A stretch of 64,000 nucleotides of DNA from Bacteroidaceae bacterium (GTDB lineage: Bacteria > Bacteroidota > Bacteroidia > Bacteroidales > Bacteroidaceae): the NCBI GenBank assembly GCA_017617315.1, contig JAFZWM010000003.1, positions 1-64,000 on the forward strand, given 5' to 3'. Positions 59,555-64,000 of this stretch are shown in pieces. The notes under the pieces were generated by a model, which saw nothing but the letters and a program-made list of their open reading frames with translations, had not been told where the DNA came from and did no database searches. Numbering within the stretch: position 1 is the stretch's first letter; every line of letters starts with the position of its first letter. The position numbers and the translations under genes are program-made.

Positions 59555-60853
59555 ATGAATTTTGTTGAAGAATTAAAGTGGAGAGGCATGCTCCATACAA
59601 TGATGCCGGGTACAGACGCACTTCTTGAAAAAGAAAACATAGCCGGCTACGTGGGTTTTGACCCTACTGCCGATTCTCTTCATATTGGTCACCTTTGCAG
59701 TATTATGATTCTCCGTCATTTCCAGAAGGCTGGTCACAAGCCTATCGCCCTTGTAGGCGGTGCAACTGGTATGATTGGCGACCCTTCGGGCAAGAGCACA
59801 GAGCGTAATCTGCTTACCGAAGAGACACTCCGCCACAATGTAGAGTGCATCAAGCAGCAGCTTTCAAAGTTCTTGGATTTCGACAGCGATGCTCCAAACA
59901 AGGCTGAACTCGTAAACAACTACGACTGGATGAAGGGCTATTCGTTCCTCGATTTTGCTCGCGAGATTGGCAAGCACATCACCGTAAACTATATGATGGC
60001 AAAGGACAGCGTGCAGAAGCGTCTTAACGGCGAGGCTCGCGACGGCTTGTCTTTTACAGAATTCACATACCAGCTTCTTCAGGGATACGATTTCCTTCAC
60101 CTTTACAAGGAGAAGAACTGTAAGCTTCAGATGGGTGGTTCTGACCAGTGGGGTAACATCACTACCGGAACAGAGCTTATCCGCCGTACACTCGGCGCAG
60201 AGGCTGAGGCTTTCGCCCTTACTTGTCCGCTTATAACAAAGGCCGACGGAACAAAGTTCGGCAAGACCGAAGGCGGAAACATCTGGCTTAACCGCGAATA
60301 TACTTCGCCTTACGCATTCCTTCAGTTCTGGCTCAACGTGAGCGATGAGGATGCTAAGCGATACATCAAGATATTTACAAATCTCGGAAAGGAAGAGATT
60401 GATGCCCTTATTGCCGAGCACGACGAGGATCCGGGCCAGCGCAAGCTTCAGAAGCGTCTTGGCAAGGAAATCACCGTTATGGTTCACTCTCTGGAGGATT
60501 ACGAGGCAGCTGTCGAGGCAAGCAACATCTTGTTTGGCAAGGCTACAAAAGACAGCCTTCTGAAGCTCGATGAGCAGACTCTTCTTTCTGTATTCGACGG
60601 TGTTCCTCAGTTTGAGGTTTCCAAGGATTTGATTTCGGCTGGCGTTAAGGCTGTAGACCTTCTGGCTGAGCACACACAGTGCTTCCCGTCAAAGGGCGAG
60701 ATGAGAAAGATGGTTCAGGGCGGCGGCGTTTCTTTGAACAAGGAAAAGCTCACAGCATTCGACCAGACAATTACTTCTGACGACCTTCTAAACGGCAAGT
60801 ATCTGCTTGTTCAGAAGGGCAAGAAGAATTACTTCCTACTCATTGCGAAATAA
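59555..60853 (+). CDS. tyrS: Tyrosyl-tRNA synthetase
   Basis: Charges tRNA-Tyr with tyrosine. The 432-residue protein has the class I HIGH motif in [38 protein letters not shown], the tyrosine site [14 protein letters not shown] and [14 protein letters not shown], and the KMSKS-equivalent [11 protein letters not shown]. The C-terminal S4 RNA-binding domain (about 365-432) holds [20 protein letters not shown]. Own promoter; codon use is biased as for a highly expressed gene. Confidence 0.98.
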   Translation: MNFVEELKWRGMLHTMMPGTDALLEKENIAGYVGFDPTADSLHIGHLCSIMILRHFQKAGHKPIALVGGATGMIGDPSGKSTERNLLTEETLRHNVECIKQQLSKFLDFDSDAPNKAELVNNYDWMKGYSFLDFAREIGKHITVNYMMAKDSVQKRLNGEARDGLSFTEFTYQLLQGYDFLHLYKEKNCKLQMGGSDQWGNITTGTELIRRTLGAEAEAFALTCPLITKADGTKFGKTEGGNIWLNREYTSPYAFLQFWLNVSDEDAKRYIKIFTNLGKEEIDALIAEHDEDPGQRKLQKRLGKEITVMVHSLEDYEAAVEASNILFGKATKDSLLKLDEQTLLSVFDGVPQFEVSKDLISAGVKAVDLLAEHTQCFPSKGEMRKMVQGGGVSLNKEKLTAFDQTITSDDLLNGKYLLVQKGKKNYFLLIAK

Positions 60854-60896
60854 CAGAAAATAGGCAAGAATATTTTGCTATATAAAGAAATAGTAT

Positions 60897-60904
60897 TATT
60901 TTTG
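60897..60904 (+). promoter_or_regulatory. Promoter -7 box of the tRNA-Gln gene
   Basis: TATTTTTG, 39 bases before the tRNA 5' end. Confidence 0.6.
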
Positions 60905-60943
60905 CACCCGATTCTTCCGAAAAAAAGGGAAGTTCATAGTGAT

Positions 60944-61014
60944 TGTGCTATGGTGTAATGGCAGCACTAGAGTTTTTGGTTCTCTCAGTCCAAGTTCGAA
61001 TCTTGGTAGCACAA
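60944..61014 (+). tRNA. tRNA-Gln (anticodon UUG)
   Basis: A 71-base cloverleaf. The acceptor stem pairs TGTGCTA with TAGCACA, with discriminator A. The D stem is GTG/CAC, the anticodon arm AGAGT-TTTTGGT-TCTCT with anticodon TTG, and the T arm CCAAG-TTCGAAT-CTTGG. T8 and T33 are present. Position 31 against 39 is T-T, a mismatch at the base of the anticodon loop. CCA is not encoded. It has its own promoter and a terminator 6 bases downstream. Confidence 0.96.
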
Positions 61015-61020
61015 CCTCAG

Positions 61021-61054
61021 AAAAAGTCAGTTTGTTTTTACAAATTGACTTTTT
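61021..61054 (+). terminator. Terminator of the tRNA-Gln gene
   Basis: A 14-bp stem (aaaaagtcagtttg and caaattgacttttt, one G-T pair) with a 6-base loop and a T-run. Confidence 0.88.
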
Positions 61055-61135
61055 TTGTGCCCACACGAAACCAAAAATGTAATCTATACTTGCCAATTTT
61101 TGAGAAAATTTTATTGCGTTTCAAAATTGTTTTAA

Positions 61136-61143
61136 TATATTTG
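61136..61143 (+). promoter_or_regulatory. Promoter -7 box of the SDR gene
   Basis: TATATTTG, 32 bases before the ATG at 61176. Confidence 0.65.
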
Positions 61144-61175
61144 CAACAAACAATGTTTATATAAAATAAATAGAA

Positions 61176-61979
61176 ATGAATAAGTTTTTGAATTTTTCAC
61201 TCGAAGGTAAGGTAGCTTTGGTTACTGGTGCTTCTTACGGTATTGGTTTTGCCATCGCATCTGCATTTGCAGAGCAGGGTGCAACAATCTGTTTCAACGA
61301 TATCAATCAGGAGTTGGTTGACAAAGGTCTTGCATCATATAAGGAGAAGGGAATCGCTGCTCACGGCTTTGTTTGCGACGTAACAAACGAGGAGGCTGTG
61401 CAGAAGATGGTTGCTACTATCGAGAAGGAAATCGGTACTATCGACATCTTGGTTAACAACGCTGGTATCATCCGCCGTATCCCTATGCACGAGATGGAGG
61501 CTGCTGATTTCCGTCGTGTTATCGATATCGACCTTAACGCTCCGTTTATCGTGGCTAAGGCTGTTCTTCCTTCAATGATGAAGAAGCGTGCAGGTAAGAT
61601 TATCAACATCTGCTCAATGATGTCTGAACTTGGCCGTGAGACAGTTTCTGCATACGCAGCTGCAAAGGGTGGTTTGAAGATGCTTACTCGCAACATCTGT
61701 TCAGAGTACGGCGAGTACAACATCCAGTGTAACGGTATCGGCCCTGGTTACATCGCTACTCCACAGACAGCTCCTCTTCGCGAGAAGCAGGCTGACGGCA
61801 GCCGTCATCCATTCGACTCATTCATCTGCGCAAAGACTCCAGCTGGCCGTTGGTTGGATCCACAGGAACTTACGGGTCCTGCTGTATTCTTGGCTTCTGA
61901 GGCTTCAAATGCAGTGAACGGTCATATTCTTTATGTTGATGGCGGTATCCTTGCATACATCGGCAAGCAGCCTAAGTAA
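61176..61979 (+). CDS. Gluconate 5-dehydrogenase-like SDR oxidoreductase (IdnO/KduD type)
   Basis: A 267-residue short-chain dehydrogenase. Seen are the cofactor motif TGASYGIGFAIA, VNNAGIIRRIPMHEME, catalytic Ser in NICSMMSELGRE and the YAAAK Tyr-Lys pair. The product family interconverts 5-keto and hydroxy sugar acids; in Bacteroidetes it often works with KduI in breakdown of unsaturated uronates from pectin. Which substrate applies cannot be read from sequence. Codon use (cgt, ggt, atc, aac) is strongly biased, unlike its downstream neighbour, suggesting high expression. No terminator is seen before the DUF4861 gene. Confidence 0.85.
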   Translation: MNKFLNFSLEGKVALVTGASYGIGFAIASAFAEQGATICFNDINQELVDKGLASYKEKGIAAHGFVCDVTNEEAVQKMVATIEKEIGTIDILVNNAGIIRRIPMHEMEAADFRRVIDIDLNAPFIVAKAVLPSMMKKRAGKIINICSMMSELGRETVSAYAAAKGGLKMLTRNICSEYGEYNIQCNGIGPGYIATPQTAPLREKQADGSRHPFDSFICAKTPAGRWLDPQELTGPAVFLASEASNAVNGHILYVDGGILAYIGKQPK

Positions 61980-62064
61980 AAAGGTCTGAAAAAGATATTT
62001 TTTATATACGGGCGGCAGCGGGGATTTGATGTTTCCGTTGTCGCTTTTTTACTTTTCTGAATTT

Positions 62065-63321
62065 ATGAAGATACAAGTTTCATTCTTGCTTGTGGGCGCT
62101 ATGTTTGCAGCGTGCTCGCAACCTCGCACATCTATTGATGTGAAGATTACGAACAAGTTAGACACTCTGCGCAGCAACGAGCTGGTGGAGATTCCGTTCA
62201 AGCATATCATCGACGAGTTTGGAGAGAGCGATTCCGTTCAGTTTGTTATTGTTGACAAGAACGGGAAGGAAGTGCCGTATCAGATTTCGTATGACGAGAA
62301 TGTAATCTTTCCGGTTAGCGTCGGAGCTAATTCGTCGGTTGTCTATACCATCAGACACGGTGTTCCAAAGACGATAGAGCCGCGCGTTCAGGGGCATTTC
62401 TATGCCTTCAGAAACGACGATATAACTTGGGAGAATGAACTTGCCATATACCGATGCTTCGGGCCTGCTCAGCAGATGACGAAAGAGCCGAAATACGGTT
62501 ACGACTATTGGTGCAAGGATACGACCGACCTTGTGAGCGAGGACAGATATATCAGGGCATCCGACCCCGAACTGCAAAGTCGTATAGACCTGCTCGAGAC
62601 GAAGGGGCAGATTCGCAAGGCAAAGGCTCTGAAGGATTCGATGGATTTCTATCACGACCACGGCGACGGCCTAGACTGCTTTAAGGTTGGGCGCACGCTC
62701 GGCTTGGCTGGTACGGCTCTGATGGCCGATTCGGTAACTCTTATTCCGTCGAATGCTTACAGCACTTACGAGATTCTGGATAACGGTCCGCTGCGCTTTA
62801 CCGTTGCGCTTACTTATCCTCCGCTGAAGGTTGACGGCGATTCAACCATCGTCGAGAAAAGAATAATCTCGCTCGATGCAGGCTGCTATTTCAACAAGGT
62901 TCAGCTTTCGTTCAGCAATCTGAAGGAGGTGAAGAACATTTGTACGGGAATTGTGCTTAACGAAAGGCGCAGAAACAAGATAGAGGGTAGTGTAGACGAT
63001 GGTTTCATGGCTTTTAAATATCGCACGCAGAACCATTCTAAAACGGGCGACATCTATACGGGTGCAATCTTTGTTCACCCGGTTCTGAGCATCGAGGAAA
63101 ATCTGTTTAAGACAAGCAAGCAGAGGACTGAGCACGATGGTAATTTCGGTTATCTGCAAGCCGTTTCGCAATACACTCCGGGCGATAGTTTTGTTTATTA
63201 TTTCGGAGCATCGTGGAGTAAATACGGATTTAAGTCGTTCGACGAATGGGTTGAGCATATAAGGCAGTTTAACCGCCGACTTGTAACTCCGCTGAAAGTA
63301 TCGTTTGTGGATAAGAAATAA
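62065..63321 (+). CDS. DUF4861 lipoprotein
   Basis: A 418-residue lipoprotein (lipobox VGAMFAAC, Cys17 from the chosen start). The body matches DUF4861, a family linked with polysaccharide use, with WENELAIYRCFGPAQQM and FYHDHGDGLDCFKVGRTLG. The family's biochemical role is unknown; members are often near pectin or rhamnogalacturonan genes. The start at MKIQVSFLLVGAMF (62065) gives a proper signal, while the 62026 start would put extra residues before it. The SDR gene is 85 bases upstream. Confidence 0.8.
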   Translation: MKIQVSFLLVGAMFAACSQPRTSIDVKITNKLDTLRSNELVEIPFKHIIDEFGESDSVQFVIVDKNGKEVPYQISYDENVIFPVSVGANSSVVYTIRHGVPKTIEPRVQGHFYAFRNDDITWENELAIYRCFGPAQQMTKEPKYGYDYWCKDTTDLVSEDRYIRASDPELQSRIDLLETKGQIRKAKALKDSMDFYHDHGDGLDCFKVGRTLGLAGTALMADSVTLIPSNAYSTYEILDNGPLRFTVALTYPPLKVDGDSTIVEKRIISLDAGCYFNKVQLSFSNLKEVKNICTGIVLNERRRNKIEGSVDDGFMAFKYRTQNHSKTGDIYTGAIFVHPVLSIEENLFKTSKQRTEHDGNFGYLQAVSQYTPGDSFVYYFGASWSKYGFKSFDEWVEHIRQFNRRLVTPLKVSFVDKK

Positions 63322-63323
63322 GG

Positions 63324-63363
63324 AAAAAAGCTGAGTCGTAACAGATTGCGACTCAGCTTTTTT
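63324..63363. terminator. Bidirectional terminator after DUF4861
   Basis: A perfect 15-bp stem (aaaaaagctgagtcg and cgactcagctttttt) with a 10-base loop; it serves both convergent genes. Confidence 0.93.
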
Positions 63364-63369
63364 GTTTTG

Positions 63370-63999
63370 TTATGGCATAGGTTTCAAACCTTCCCACATT
63401 ACGTTCCATTTTCCGTTCTTCGGGAATCCCGGATTCTCGGTGTTGCAGCCATCCCATCCGGCGCACATCAGCGCAACGGTGGTAAGAAGTCCGCCGTTTC
63501 CCGGCAGATAGATTCTCAGACGTTCGTCCTGATAGTTATGTCCGCTTACCAGATAGGTGTTTGTCCGGTTGTCGAGAAGGATTGCCTCGATGGCTTTCTC
63601 TGGCTCTCCCAATCGGGTTGCGTTCATGGCAACCATCGGATAATCCCATCCCCAAGTCTTGTTCCAGTTCCAGTTGGCAATAACCCAGTCGAGCGTTTTC
63701 AGCATGCAGTTTTTGTTTATAATATTGTTCATCGGCAGGATTCCGACTGCGCCGAGAAGGGCTGGATGGTCGGATGTGCATCTGATGTCTGAATAAGTCT
63801 CTGTTGCGCTTTCGGCTGCCAGATATAGGCTGTCGCTGTTGAATGCCAGGGGCGAGAGTTTCTCTACGAGCTCGTCCCATTCTTTAATGCGAGGCTCGCC
63901 CTTCTCTTCTCTCCATCGGTTGGCAACCTGCATTGCGTAGTGCCAGTAAGACAGTTCGAAAGGTGGATTAACGGTTACGTTGGCCTTAAGGGTTTCTTG
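63370..63999 (-). CDS. Probable glycoside hydrolase, C-terminal fragment
   Basis: At least 209 C-terminal residues of a larger protein that continues past the right edge; the frame stays open from 63999 through the internal Met at 63933. Features such as ELSYWHYAMQVANRWR, CMLKTLDWVIANWNWNKTWGWDYP and YLPGNGGLLTTVALMCAGWDG resemble the helical (alpha/alpha)6 barrel of several glycosidase families. I cannot fix the family from the fragment. Placement opposite DUF4861 and the uronate-type SDR fits a plant-polysaccharide locus. Confidence 0.65.
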   Translation of the reverse strand, partial: QETLKANVTVNPPFELSYWHYAMQVANRWREEKGEPRIKEWDELVEKLSPLAFNSDSLYLAAESATETYSDIRCTSDHPALLGAVGILPMNNIINKNCMLKTLDWVIANWNWNKTWGWDYPMVAMNATRLGEPEKAIEAILLDNRTNTYLVSGHNYQDERLRIYLPGNGGLLTTVALMCAGWDGCNTENPGFPKNGKWNVMWEGLKPMP

Positions 64000-64000
64000 T

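Overview
The window is chromosomal DNA of a Bacteroidales bacterium, most likely of the Prevotella group. The evidence is internal. About two dozen genes are preceded by TAnnTTTG, the -7 box of Bacteroidetes promoters, and clear Shine-Dalgarno sequences are scarce. Several families are typical of the phylum (DUF3467, DUF3098, DUF4294, DUF4271, DUF2723, DUF4861, a long IspG with an inserted domain, a uridine-kinase-like protein with an N-terminal TGS-like region). Eight of nine non-lipoprotein secreted proteins have Gln right after the expected signal-peptidase site. Nearly everything is core housekeeping. I saw no phage, transposon, CRISPR, restriction or toxin-antitoxin genes.

Layout: 1-1357 is the start of the str operon (fusA fragment, rpsG, rpsL, minus strand). 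1358-2087 is a gene-free spacer holding an 11-bp-periodic repeat. 2088-8425 holds DUF3467, a secreted C1-type protease homologue, and a minus-strand operon: Lrp-family regulator, C26-M19 fusion hydrolase, glutaminyl cyclase, sufE and an envelope protein. 8475-10955 has three tandem FKBP prolyl isomerases. 11000-17009 has a sirtuin and the ftsX-DUF3098-uppP-truB-queA-folK-thioesterase-Nudix operon. 17050-23762 has miaB, a possible small RNA, and the DUF2723 membrane protein with a polysaccharide deacetylase and queG. 23796-34041 is a probable nine-gene minus-strand operon (U32 protein, cysE, THUMP methyltransferase, DPP-IV, purD, two membrane proteins, a metal-binding lipoprotein and a metal ABC ATPase). 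34118-39015 has a lytic transglycosylase with dusB, a second small-RNA-like element, metK with a long leader, and a lipoprotein. 39016-39778 is a spacer with the second 11-bp repeat copy. 39779-50166 has a lipase-like lipoprotein, a HhH-plus-barrel protein, DUF4294, nadB, dacB, pspC, nadA and an esterase. 50208-56366 has ispG, purE, a PAP2-like membrane protein, rpoN and the nucleoside kinase. 56436-60853 has DUF4271, hemD, rnpA, yidD, tatD and tyrS. 60944-63999 has tRNA-Gln, a sugar-acid dehydrogenase, DUF4861 and the C-terminal part of a probable glycosidase; these last three may belong to pectin-type polysaccharide use.

Functional links: glutaminyl cyclase (5146-6120) matches the N-terminal Gln of the secreted proteins, which it would convert to pyroglutamate. 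Its upstream neighbour fuses a gamma-glutamyl hydrolase to a renal-dipeptidase domain, the two activities needed to take glutathione to Glu, Cys and Gly, and it lies near sufE. Queuosine genes queA and queG, the tRNA modifiers miaB, truB and dusB, and a U32 protein make tRNA modification a recurring theme.

The most unusual signal is not a gene. Two distant intergenic spacers (1799-2018 minus, 39242-39472 plus) carry degenerate tandem arrays with a fixed 11-base register and a shared 3' module. Other non-coding candidates are two related small-RNA-like elements (about 18630 and 36556), long leaders before metK and nadA, and promoters only 4 to 8 bases from the start codons of ftsX, DUF4294 and rpoN. 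All calls are by eye; no search or folding program was run.
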